Part shown: positions 54,240-64,000 of the stretch, one piece after another
Layout: each line of letters opens with the position of its first letter
Position numbering within the stretch: the stretch's first letter is position 1
From: Cristatella mucedo
Lineage: Eukaryota > Bryozoa > Phylactolaemata > Cristatellidae
Direction: 5' to 3'
NCBI GenBank assembly: GCA_009760855.2
Contig: WPIO01000127.1
Span: 1,022,001-1,086,000 of the forward strand
Length of the DNA stretch: 64,000 nt
Made by a program: the position numbers and the translations under genes
The notes under the pieces: generated by a model
What the model saw: the letters and a program-made list of their open reading frames with translations, nothing else
Told to the model about the DNA's origin: nothing
Databases searched by the model: none

Positions 54240-56465
54240 TATAATATTGAAAGTTCATTGCCTCGATTGCCATTCATTGCCCGAGATTAAGCTTGATGTG
54301 TTGCAAGCACGATGTGTTTAAAGTATGTTTGCCCATTGTGAAAACTATTTGGTGTAATAATTAGAGCTTCGAACAGCCAATTTCAGGTCAATCAGAAACA
54401 GATTGGGTTTGAAGTCGGGCAGTTGCCGTCGATTGCCATGCATAGCCCTCGATCGTGCACTCTCGATTGCTTAAAAGGATACGGTTGCACTTTCAATGCA
54501 ATGCACTGCATGCAATATGCACAATGCGGTTGGAGCTTGTCTCAGCAACTGCTGGTCCATTTGTAATGAACCTTTATGGATTGGCGTATTTTCCGGGCCA
54601 TTGCTGTCAATTGTCGCCCATTGCCGTTGGTAGAACGCGCACAATGGGTGCAAATTAGGCACGAGCACAGTTAGATGTTATGTGGAATGGGATTTGAAGT
54701 TTCTTAGAGCCAGTTTGCTCGATTTTCCACGGACTTCGGTCGTTGGCCTCTCACCCCCGAACATTGACCGCTGGGGATTGCCGTCCTTGCTGATAGTCGA
54801 CGAGCAAAGCAGCTTGAAGATGCCATGGTTTTATTTTGGACGCAGCAAAATTTTGTATGCAATGACAGTTGCATATTCCCACTGCCAGTTCCTTTTCGAT
54901 TGGCCGAGGGTTGGAGTAATGACCCGGGTCTTTGCTATCGATTACCATTCATAGCTCGCACGTTCGCCATTGATTGAAATGATGTTGCTGCACTTTAAAC
55001 AAAGTGCACTGTGAAATGCGAGACAAGTTTGAGCTTGGCCAAGCCACTGTTCGGGTATTTCTGATGGATCATCCTAGATTGCCATAGTTTTCCGGGCCAT
55101 TGCTGTCGGTTGCTAAGCATTGCCCAAGATAGAACGAACAGAGTGGGCTAAAATTGGGTTCGCGAAGTGAGATGGTACGTAGAATGAGAATTGGAGCTTG
55201 GTGCAGCCGATTTCTCATCGATTTGCCACGAAATGCTGCATTGGCCCCTGCCATTGCTGTCGATTGCCGTGGATTGCTGAAAATTAACGTGCAAAATAGC
55301 TTGAAATTTCTGTGATTTAACTGTTAGCACAAATAAATGTCAAATGCGGTGACAATTGGCACATCGTGCAGCCAATATATGGTCGATTAGCCTCGGATTG
55401 TAATAGATTGCTGCTTCGAGCCGAGCCATTGCCGTAGAATATCCATGGATTGCCCAATATTTTACGAGCGAAATTGGTTAAAATGATATGGTTAACTTTA
55501 ACCAGTGTGCTTTGTAATTCGTATTCAAAAGTCGGAGCATTGCAAAACCGATTTCGGGGGAATTTATATTAGATTGCTGTAGATTTTGGTATTGACCCGG
55601 CCATTGCAGTCGATTGCAGTGCATTGCACGAGAACGCGTTTGCAAAATGGAGCGAAATCTTGTTGTAGGCGCGTCTATTCTTATATGCAATTTAAATTGG
55701 AGCTTCGCGATGGCGATTTGAGGATGGACTGCATTAGAATAGAGTGGATTTCGGTATTTTCGCAAGTCATTTCGGGCGATTGCCTCGCATTGCCAGAGTG
55801 TTCGCAGGCACAATTTTTTCATTTGAAGGGTGTGCATAAAACATGGCGAACTTTAATATGCACTAAAACTAGAGCTCGGCGAAATCTATTTCTGGTCGTT
55901 TTGGCTGGAGGCGGTGGATTGGTGTGGATTTAGGTATTGGCGTAGGCTACTGCATTCGATCGCAGCGAATTGCACTAGAACGGCCGTGCCTATGCAAGTG
56001 AAATTTTATGAGTGCACTTGTCGCAGATTTTACTATTATATGCAATCAAAAAGGAGTTTTTGGAACATAATTTCTTTATTTGCGCGGCGGAATGCAGTTG
56101 ATTTCGGTGGATTACGGTATTGGCTCGGGTCGATGCAATCTCATTTCAGTGGACTTCGTGAGATCGCACGAAATTTCCTGGGTCTATTTTACATGCAGGG
56201 TAGTTTGATATTAGAAACTGTTTGGAGCTTTGTGCAGCCAATTTGTGGTTGATTTGAAAGGAACTAAAGTGGATTTCGGTACAGGCCTCCGACCGGCAGC
56301 TCATTTGCATAAGTGTACGCGAGCGAAGTGACATGAAATTTGGTGGATAGATATAGAATAACGTGTACTACAATATCCATCCATAATGGAGCTCGGCAAC
56401 GCCAATGTCTGGTCGATTTTTAGCCTAGTTAGAGTGGATTGCGGTAATTTGTCGAACAAGTGGTA
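54240..56465. repeat. Diverged tandem satellite, period about 169 bp, about 13 monomers
   Basis: A recurring core, GGAGCTTGGTGCAGCC plus [GA]ATTT..GGTCGATT, appears at regular spacing. Taking the GCC-AATT position as anchor, copies lie at 54376, 54545, 54709, 54884, 55043, 55206, 55371, 55547, 55712, 55884, 56066, 56236 and 56401. Spacings range from 159 to 182 and average 168.8 bp. Between cores each monomer carries GATTGCCGTGGATTGC-like text (CCATTGCAGTCGATTGCAGT) and a GCAAAATG..TGAAATTT block. Monomers are so diverged that the array is not obvious on first reading. No gene was seen inside; open frames are short. Confidence 0.85.
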
Positions 56466-56699
56466 GTGGCCCAGAAGTCGGCTTACTCAATGCTCACCAC
56501 TGCTTAGCTCCGATTGGCTCTTTGCATCTTCTGGGAATGACGTACGTCACTTCGTTAGGAATTGCCATCTCTGTGCGGCTCGCACATGCACGCACAGGAC
56601 AATCCATGATTTCTTTTCAAATATCACGCGATGTCAGGGGACGTCGAAACTTCTGTCAGTCGTGATTTTCAGGCTGTGGGGCAAATACACTGAAAGCAT

Positions 56700-57000
56700 G
56701 GGTCACCACAGTATTTGGGCTTGTTTATCGGAACAACTAAGTGTGCTGCAATGGACAAGACGAGTGAGGGATGCTATTCCAGGCCTCACGAGGATGTGTG
56801 ACCGCTAGGAATGCAGTCACCGGAGAATGAAGGGATCTAAAAACAACCTTGACATCGACTTGAACATCAAAGTTGATAGGCTGCTTCTTGAAGAGCCATA
56901 GCGAGTCGGTGAAAAGTGCTTTGCTGTAGCAGCCGTGATATTCACGACGGGCAAGCGTTGGTGCCGAGGCAGCGGTGCCTAAGCTGTAAGCATCTTATTG
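56700..57000 (-). mobile_element. Old LINE remnant
   Basis: GAATGAAGGGATCTAAAAAC and AACCTTGACATCGACTTGAA, then TCGGTGAAAAGTGCTTTGCT and TCACGACGGGCAAGCGTTGG, line up with the LINE family 1 minus-strand text at 24650-24790. Divergence is high. Confidence 0.5.
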
Positions 57001-57393
57001 CGTGAGTGCCCCACAGCCTGGCTGGACTGCAGCATTCTCATCTGCACAGGCGTGCAAGTGGCTGAGGAATGTAAAGCTGCTTCGCACGAGCTGCTTCGTC
57101 TGTGCTGCCACCCGTGTTCCTGTTGCAGTGCAGTAGTGTCTATGCATCTGCCTTGCCTCGCGGAATATTCGGCGTTTCAGGCTTGCCGAGTCAGACATTC
57201 GACTGCACGCGAGCCTGCAGTTATCGAGTGAATTGAGGAAACAGTTGGTCTCTACCAATCATGCCACTGTGAAGGTTGCTAGGGAAGTGATCGGCAGCTA
57301 CCGGCAGCTGAGCTGAGGTACACCGAAGGCCTTTGACCTTCGAGCTTAAAGCCGCTATGCTGCTTCTGACAGCAAGTTCAGAGTCAAAACCTT

Positions 57394-57999
57394 ATAATAA
57401 TAATAATAATATTGCACTTGATAAAGCGCCCTCAGAGAACTTAATCTCTTTCTAGGCGCTTTACATTTGCTGCAAAGTGATACGCAATAGAATAGTAAGT
57501 AAAATCATGCTTGAAAAACAAACAAAATGAATAACATGGTTAGGGGTTACATGCACTGGGTCAGCATGCAAATGTGGTTAGTGGCAGCATGAACAGTGTC
57601 AGCACGCATAAGCACATCGAGGACGAATCACAAGGACCCACTAAATGCTGTCCTAAATAGGTATGTTTTTAAGTTTCTTTTAAATGTGGTCAGGTCAGGG
57701 GATGTTCTGATGCAGGTCGGGAGGGAGTTCCAGGCTGTGGGAGCATACGAGCTAAATGCACGGTCTCCAAAGGATTTAAGGTTTGTACGAGGTATTTCTA
57801 GACTGTTGGATTCCGAAAAGCGAGTGGTACGATGCTTTGCCTGATGGGGTAGTATATCTGAAAGATAAGCTGGAGCCATAGAATGAAGAGACCTAAAAGT
57901 GAGCGACAAAACCTTGAAGTCAATCCGTTGCTTGACTGGTAACCAGTGCAGGTCGGCGAGAAGTGGAGTAATGTGGCAACTGCGACGCTCACGACAGAC
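57394..57999 (-). mobile_element. LINE family 1, young 5'-truncated copy with target duplication
   Basis: This is nearly identical by eye to 24162-24770 of the long copy, including the subfamily-diagnostic GGGGTTACATGCAC. The C-terminal reverse transcriptase frame is open from the truncation point to the stop at 57628. It is flanked by AAACCTT at 57387-57393 and 58000-58006. Confidence 0.93.
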
Positions 58000-58090
58000 A
58001 AACCTTGGCGGCTCCTTTGCCCGAGTTCGAAAACCAGCTGGTGATGCATCACTGATGTGGGACAGGCTAAGGTCACACTTGGCAGATGTA

Positions 58091-58365
58091 ATGTAATGTC
58101 ATGGATCTCCGTCTGTAACTCCACAAAGTCATAAAGACCATGTGGGTGTAATGCAGGAGAGTTTTGTACAGCGCACTCAGCCTAAGCGGCTTTCGGTACG
58201 CATTCGGTAGCCAACAGACTTCGTCTCACTCAACAAAGAGAAAGTGGGAAGCATAGCAGAGTCAGGAGAGCAGTTGAGGTAGTGAGTAGCATAGAAGTAG
58301 CAGTTCAGGACCGCTGAAAAGGATGTGCCATAGTCGGCAGTAGGAGAGTAGTTGTCGTTGCAGAT
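58091..58365 (-). mobile_element. LINE family 2, 3' fragment
   Basis: The reverse-oriented tail TGTAATGTCATGGATCTCCG, AACTCCACAAAGTCATAAAG is followed by text matching the end of 34440-35548 up to the AACGACAACT position. It is less diverged than most family 2 copies. Confidence 0.87.
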
Positions 58366-58955
58366 GTAATGCATGCCAGACCACAGCCAGACTTCGACCA
58401 AGAAGCTTTCAGGGTCAACAATTAGCAAGCGGCTGCCGGCCTGCTGAACCTCAGAAATAGCAGAGTTGCAATAAGAGCACGTTGGCCTGGTTTGCCTGAC
58501 GAATCTTGATACGTTGCCTGACGAATCTGGCCTTGCTTGGCATGGCTCAAGGCTCGGTTATCAAAGCAGGCATCCCACAGTCAGAGGCCTATGTGGCTAC
58601 AGGCATTGTGTATGCACCAGCAACAGCAGAGGGCATTCGCTGCTCAGAACCCTGACCTTGGTCAGACTTTGACGATCTCTCTCTCTCTCCGTGCCAGCCT
58701 CCGGTGCTGCTGCTGTAATGCACCCTCTCTGAGCTCACAGACAGTGACCTTGCATTGCTCTTTTTACTGGCTGCCTGAGTTGCTTTTCACTGCCTGCTAG
58801 AGCCAGAAAGTGTGCAAACCGATGGCGAACAATTCGCTTACAGACGAAACGACACAGGCAACGTACAGTGGCTTAACATAACAATGGGGGAAGGGCCACC
58901 GGTCCGGCCCTGACTGAGCCCAGGGGGGGAGGGCAGCAGTATATAGTACAGTGGT
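58366..58955. other. No recognised feature
   Basis: Unique sequence. No gene was recognised. Confidence 0.4.
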
Positions 58956-58959
58956 GCTA

Positions 58960-59068
58960 CTAGAGATAGATAGATAGATAAATAGATAGATGGATCGATG
59001 GATGGATCGATGGACGGATGGATGGATAGATAGATATAGATAGGGAGAGAGAGATACGAGATAGAGAG

Positions 59069-59148
<80 letters not shown>

Positions 59149-59293
59149 CGAGGGAGAGACACAGAGAGAAAGAGAAAGAGAGAAAGAGAGAGAGAGAGAG
59201 AGACAGGCAGGCAGACAACAGACAGCAAGAGAGAGGCATCAGGCAGAGACACGGACAGAGAGAGACAGACATGGGACGTCAGGCAGAGATACG

Positions 59294-59385
<92 letters not shown>

Positions 59386-59392
59386 CAGGCAG
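58960..59392. repeat. (GATA/GATG)n and (GA)n compound microsatellite
   Basis: GATA/GATG repeats at 58960-59045 pass into two long GA tracts (59063-59144 and 59292-59392) separated by GACA/GGCA-rich sequence. The long Leu-Ser and Arg-Glu frames are artefacts. Confidence 0.96.
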
Positions 59393-60403
59393 TGATGAGA
59401 ACAGCAGAAAGCACTCTGTAGATAGCATTCGGGTGAGGCACGTGCACGGAAGTTCAGATCTGTCGTCGGTGGACGATTCCATGCTGCTTCCCACCCCGCT
59501 GCAATGTCTACTCGTGATGGCTGTTTTCCAAGGTCAAAATCAAGAACCGTCTGTGCACTGCAGACTCAAACCAGCAAACGAGGCTAGCAATTTGCTGAGT
59601 GCATCAATTTCCGACTGAGAGTGGTCCTACTGGCTCGATAGCTTTTGGGAAATGCCTAGTTGTACTTGTGTCATGTTTGTTGAGGTTGTTAAAATGACCT
59701 CAACAATGGCTCGTAGAGGTCCAGTCACATAGGCTGTGTCCCTTGCAGTCCTGGTTTGGTCTACGGGTCCACGGGTGCTTGCCTCCAACGACGAAGAGGG
59801 TCGAATTTACATGTACAGTGAAGCACATGTACAGTGGCTGGATACAAAATTAGGTTATCCAATGGTGCTATACAAATTGATTATATTTTCATTTTGTTGA
59901 TGCTATTTCGCTATTCCTATCAGCCAGTCAAATAAGCATGCGCACGCACACCCGTAAGAACTTACACAAAGCTATACAACACAACTTACACAAAGCTATA
60001 CAACACAAGCCTAGAACTCTGAGCAGACAATGGCCAGCACATTAATATGTATTCAGCGCACGGATAGTAGTGCGCTGCTCAGCCAGCTTCTACATGGAGC
60101 TAGCAGAGGAAAAGTTCTAGAATAATTATGCCAGCATCTGCAAGCAACGAGGCTGACTTATCTCGTGTTGATGGCTCTGCTAATGAAACAGGGCAACGCT
60201 CCAAAGTACATGGAATGGTTGACGCGGTGCCTTGTCACGCACGATCGTTAGTGATTGGATTGCAGCACAGCCAACGGCTGGACGGGCGGGCGAGCTCGCA
60301 TGCAGAACAAGCGAGAGCATTGACCAACTCATGATCGCAAGCCAGACAGCCTTTGGCCAGCATCACTCCCATGCGAAGCACCAAGCAGCAGTGGTAAGCA
60401 GGC
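59393..60403. other. No gene; 24-bp duplication at 59961-60007
   Basis: ACTTACACAAAGCTATACAA plus CACA occurs twice. Nothing else was recognised before the riboflavin kinase 3' end. Confidence 0.4.
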
Positions 60404-60409
60404 TTTATT
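60404..60409 (-). promoter_or_regulatory. AATAAA polyadenylation signal of riboflavin kinase
   Basis: A canonical AATAAA on the minus strand lies 135 bp after the riboflavin kinase stop codon. Confidence 0.65.
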
Positions 60410-60543
60410 GTCGTGACCAGTGGCAGACAGGGGGGGAGGAGGGCGTCCTGCCAACTGCCCACTCACAAGCTTGTGCTGAAGCTGCATACCACCGCAGGGG
60501 GAAAAGAAAACGTCCCACTGTAAGCAGCCAGCTCACGCCGCCA

Positions 60544-61071
60544 TCAGGTAGACGGCACGCTCGCGGCAGCAGCAGCACAGCCGTCATCGAAGAACTTGTC
60601 GCGCGCGAACCTGTCGCGCTCTGCCTCCGAGAGGGTGGCCTTGGCAAATCCTATGTCGCTCTGGATCGCCTGGATGAGCTCGTCGACGCTCCGAAAGTCC
60701 CACATGGGGCGGATGTGGTGCGTGACTACGGCTCTCAACTCTTCGCCGTAAAAGTCGCGCTCGTATACGCGAAGGATGTGTACCTCGGCCGAGCGCTTCG
60801 CGTTCTTGTAGAAGTCGTTCCATCCTATGCTCATCACCATCGGGTACAGGGCTCCCGCAGAAACGCTGGCGAAGCCGCAGTAGACGCCGCAGGCCAGCTG
60901 CGGCGGCAGCGAGTCGACGACTTCGTCGGGAAAGTTTGCCGTCGGCACGCCGAGCTCCTTGCTGCCGCGGCCGAAGCCCTCCACAACTTGGCCCTTTACG
61001 TAGTATGGGAACAAGTTGTTCATGGCTCGCAGCTCCGACTCGCTGACGGCTACGGGCCGCGCCGCTGACAT
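60544..61071 (-). CDS. RFK: Riboflavin kinase (flavokinase)
   Basis: This phosphorylates riboflavin with ATP to give FMN, the first step of flavin cofactor synthesis, in the cytosol. From the ATG at 61071 the protein has 175 residues. It starts with an N-terminal extension, then FPYYVKGQVVEGFGRGS and the nucleotide/metal motif GVPTANFP (PTAN at 43-46). After that come SIGWNDFYKN (81-90), the AEVHIL segment with the probable catalytic Glu96, and DFYGEEL and IRPMWDF. The C-terminal ALSEAERDRFARDKFF-like helix matches the family end. Vertebrate homologues are about 155 residues and begin near the ATG at 61023, which is an alternative start giving 159 residues. A splice-acceptor-like TTTGTTTCAG ends at 61095, suggesting a non-coding first exon upstream. 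No intron interrupts the kinase domain. Confidence 0.95.
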   Translation of the reverse strand: MSAARPVAVSESELRAMNNLFPYYVKGQVVEGFGRGSKELGVPTANFPDEVVDSLPPQLACGVYCGFASVSAGALYPMVMSIGWNDFYKNAKRSAEVHILRVYERDFYGEELRAVVTHHIRPMWDFRSVDELIQAIQSDIGFAKATLSEAERDRFARDKFFDDGCAAAAASVPST

Positions 61072-61094
61072 GGCCCGCTCTGTGAGCTGCCGCT

Positions 61095-61104
61095 CTGAAA
61101 CAAA
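61095..61104 (-). other. Possible splice acceptor in the RFK 5' UTR
   Basis: On the minus strand TTTGTTTCAG sits 23 nt before the ATG at 61071 and looks like a 3' splice site. The matching upstream exon was not identified. The frame is also open for 17 codons before that ATG without another ATG. Confidence 0.35.
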
Positions 61105-61122
61105 TGCGTGCCTACCTGGCAA

Positions 61123-63099
61123 CGACGCGGCGGCGAGTGTTTCGCTGGCGCCCTGCCGGCTGACAGTGCGGTGCCAGATAGTGACGGTTCCACCTCCTAC
61201 CGGTACCGGATACGACAGTGCATCTTGTTAATCGTACGTCGTCCGATCTAAACCAACACGTATAAGTTACAGAGTATATTAATTTTAAAAGGAATTAAAT
61301 ATTATTTCTCTCAGTTTGATAACTGCACCACAAATACTGTGTAAGCTGAACAGAGAAGGGACCTACAGCTAATACGCCGGCACCCTTTGTGCTGATGCGT
61401 TTGCCGTCTACCGTCGCTGCATTGTCGTGCTGTTATGTCTCGGTCGAAAGCTTCTTGCAATACAGTTGCTGTTACGCAGCGCCCGTTCTAGGAATTTTGT
61501 ACTCAGTACCTCGTAGACCGTGTAATGCACGCGAGCCAGATTCTCACGTCTGTATTTCGCCACCCGATCGTAAATCGGAGGTGGCAGCATCCGTGACTGC
61601 ATAAACCACTGGGCGATGCAAACCGTTCATACCGCGTGACTTACGTCATGTCCTGTGCTTCGATGGACATTGCTGTACGTGCTATTTTATGGCTAGTCTC
61701 ACAATGATGAGAGGCGGTAAGGTCTCGGTGTATAGTGTGCTCTATCCACAGAGCTCGCTCTGATTCAAATAGCGGGCGAAAGGCACGAAATGTGTACAGC
61801 CCGACGCTCATAGTACGTCAAACGGTGAAGACGGAGCACTTGAAATTCCGCTAGCGACGCCATCAGCAATATCGAGCTAGCAATTGTGCCAAGCATTGCC
61901 TCTGCGCCACAGCCGGTACGGTAGGCGACGGAATCGCTGCCAGCTTGTTGCAGCTCACGCTCAGCGATGGACCGCTAAGACTCACCGACCGGCAGATCGT
62001 CGCCCAAAGTGGGCCACTGCAGCTTGGCTCTTGCATTATATGCTAGCGAGGTTGGAAGTCTTATCTTAAATCGGGTTGCGTAAAAGAATATCGAGCTACT
62101 CTCACGCCTGCTTATCGGGGTAATTTTGTAAGCGACCTCCAGTCCGCAGCCAGTTGCCTAGGTCAATGTTTATACTCGCAGGGTTAGTATCCCCGCTATC
62201 CCCTCTTTTAAAATGTAGGTCCGTCATTTGACCTAGGTGTCTTACTTTTGTCGGTCTAGTGCTTTAGGCAGTGCCGCTTGACATGTTGACCTCCAGACAT
62301 ATTCCGGCTGGCTGCTACGGACAGGAAGTCATGCTGGACCGGAGGCCTCTCTTCGCGCTGGCTGCATCGTCTTGCAGTTATCAGCCGCTAGCTGTCGATA
62401 GTCTTGGACTGATGCAGGCCTGCCGTTCGCCTGCAGCCGTCAGCCATCGGTAGCAGCTGCTAATCATCACCGTCACGCTATGGCCTCGATCGTCCGATCT
62501 TCTGGTGTTGCAGCATCTGTTGACCTAAAACGAACTCAGTGCTACAGTAGCGTAACTCATGCAGTAAAAGAAGACAACGAGGTTAGAGACCGCTTGCCCT
62601 GCTGAAGTAGCCGCGATAGATTTTTTAATCTACGCATTTTTCTCTTTTAAGTCTGCATTTGGCGATATCGGCAATCGGTAGGAGATAATAAATTGCTGAT
62701 CTTCATTTTTAATTAAGCAGCACGAGCAGAAAGAGGGGAGATTAAAATATCAATTCAAATTACACCTGGCAAAAATGAGACATCGACATGCGGTCAGCCA
62801 TGATAAGTCGTGCATACCACTCTCAAAAAGCGTGCCTTGGGCTAGATCTTTCGCTTTTTTAGTAAAGCTACATGTTTGACTGAATTTCATGCCAGCCGAT
62901 AGTTTTCTTTACGAATAAAAGTTCGAAATCCGGCGTACGTCATACTTACCCGGATTTGGAGAAAGTCAAATCAACCGCTCCGTACATGTTAGTCATGAGC
63001 CGCGTTATTAAGAATACGAATCGACCACTCAAAATATCAGATCTGGCTAAAGCGTTCGCCCAACAAAGAATTAGCAGCGAAAGTTCAAACAGCTAAAAT
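61123..63099. other. No recognised feature
   Basis: About 2 kb upstream of RFK. No family repeat or coding motif was recognised. The RFK promoter is expected in the first part of it but cannot be delimited by eye. Confidence 0.4.
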
Positions 63100-64000
63100 A
63101 ATTGTAATAGGAATAGTAAGTTTTATAGCGCTCTCTGAGAACTTAATCTTTTTTGGTAGGTACGTTACAGATGCTTTAAAGGAAACATGACAAAAATAAT
63201 AGCGGTAATATTTGAGATGTTATCAAGCAAAACATTGTTAATTGTGTCACACTGGGTCATCTCATAGACATGGTTAATAGCAGCAGGCGCAGTTTCAAAA
63301 CGAATAAGCACACAAAGAAATAACCACAAGGATCCGAAAATGCTGTAATCAACAGGTGTATTTTCAGCTTCTTCTTTCAAATGCCGTCATGTCAGGAAAG
63401 ATCGTGATGTCTGTCGGTAGTGAATTCCAGGCCTTGGAATCAGACCTGCAGTGACCGTTCAAATTAAATCCCCAAGTAGGATAACATGATCAACAATATC
63501 GAAGGCAGCCGATAGATCTAGCAGCGCTAGGGTAGTGACATTCCCATCATCTTTGCTGCATAGGATATCATTGGTTACACGAGAGAGCAGTTTCAGTGGA
63601 GTGCTGCAGTTTGAACCCCGACTGAAATTTTTCCGAAAATTTAATTTTTTCTACGCGTGCTACAATCTGCTCAGAGATCTTTTTTTTCAAGATCCATTAA
63701 AAAGGGGAAATGAGCGATAGTTTGCAAGGACCCCTGTATCTAATCCAGGCTTTTTAAGTATCGGTCTAAGGACGGCCAATTTGAAGGACTTGAGAGTACA
63801 ACCTCTTTTTCCAGAGAGGCATTAAAAATCTCGGTTAAGGCTTGGCTAAGATGGTCTGCCGATGAAGACCACAGAGGAGATGGCATAGGGTCTTCAGGAG
63901 ACGAACTATTTTTACTAGACCTTGTCGAGGTGGCCACATCTCATGCCGAAACTTTAGAAAATCTCTCGAGGAGGGTCAATTGTTCCGATTCAACGATTGC
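63100..64000 (-). mobile_element. LINE family 3, runs off the window edge
   Basis: On the minus strand, reverse transcriptase text runs from the window edge. It includes a frame at 63740-63937 with LSQALTEIFNASLEKEVVLS and LDRYLKSLD, a segment corresponding to the LALLDLSAAFDIVDH region near 63490-63530, then a jump to C-terminal text. The 3' end has AAAAAGATTAAGTTCTCAGA and GAGCGCTATAAAACTTACTA. It is diverged from families 1 and 2 and contains frameshifts and a deletion of the catalytic YADD region. Confidence 0.75.

Noticed and set aside
60232-61068. 278-codon plus-strand frame
   Set aside because: It is the antisense shadow of riboflavin kinase and begins outside any motif.

Overview
The window is animal (metazoan) nuclear DNA. 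The evidence is spliced genes with GT-AG introns, a eukaryotic nuclear tRNA gene with internal A and B boxes and a T-run terminator, several L2/CR1-like non-LTR retrotransposons with tRNA-derived SINEs, and abundant microsatellites. I cannot name the phylum. The protein genes and transposon types fit an invertebrate with a repeat-rich genome.

Layout. 1-10 kb: LINE and SINE debris, with no gene seen. 10.2-19.8 kb (+): a complete four-exon acyltransferase gene of the DGAT2/MOGAT family (gene A); its large introns hold LINE remnants. 21-29 kb: LINE copies, including one long reverse-transcriptase copy (24162-25647, minus) flanked by a 9-bp target duplication. That copy splits a longer open frame of unknown function. 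29-42 kb: mixed unique and repeat DNA with a tRNA-Gln(CTG) gene at 39409. 42.1-48.2 kb (+): a second four-exon DGAT2/MOGAT gene (gene B), with the same intron positions and phases as gene A and therefore a duplicate of it. 49-53.5 kb: very long simple repeats (a 535-bp CT tract and a 118-bp CCG tract) and GC-rich DNA. 54.2-56.5 kb: a strongly diverged tandem satellite with a period near 169 bp, about 13 monomers. 57.4-58.4 kb: a young LINE fragment beside an old one. 60.5-61.1 kb (-): riboflavin kinase. 63.1 kb to the end: a third LINE, running off the window.

How parts work together. Genes A and B encode ER membrane enzymes of neutral-lipid (di/triacylglycerol) synthesis. Riboflavin kinase makes FMN and has no evident link to them. 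The transposons form interacting families. LINE family 1 ends in a 42-nt hairpin followed by (TTA)n, and the tRNA-derived SINE1 family carries a recognisable copy of that hairpin at its own 3' end. This suggests that the LINE enzyme mobilises the SINE. LINE family 2 has a different 3' end with its own stem-loop. Splice sites, target duplications and repeat periods were read by eye. No database search was run.
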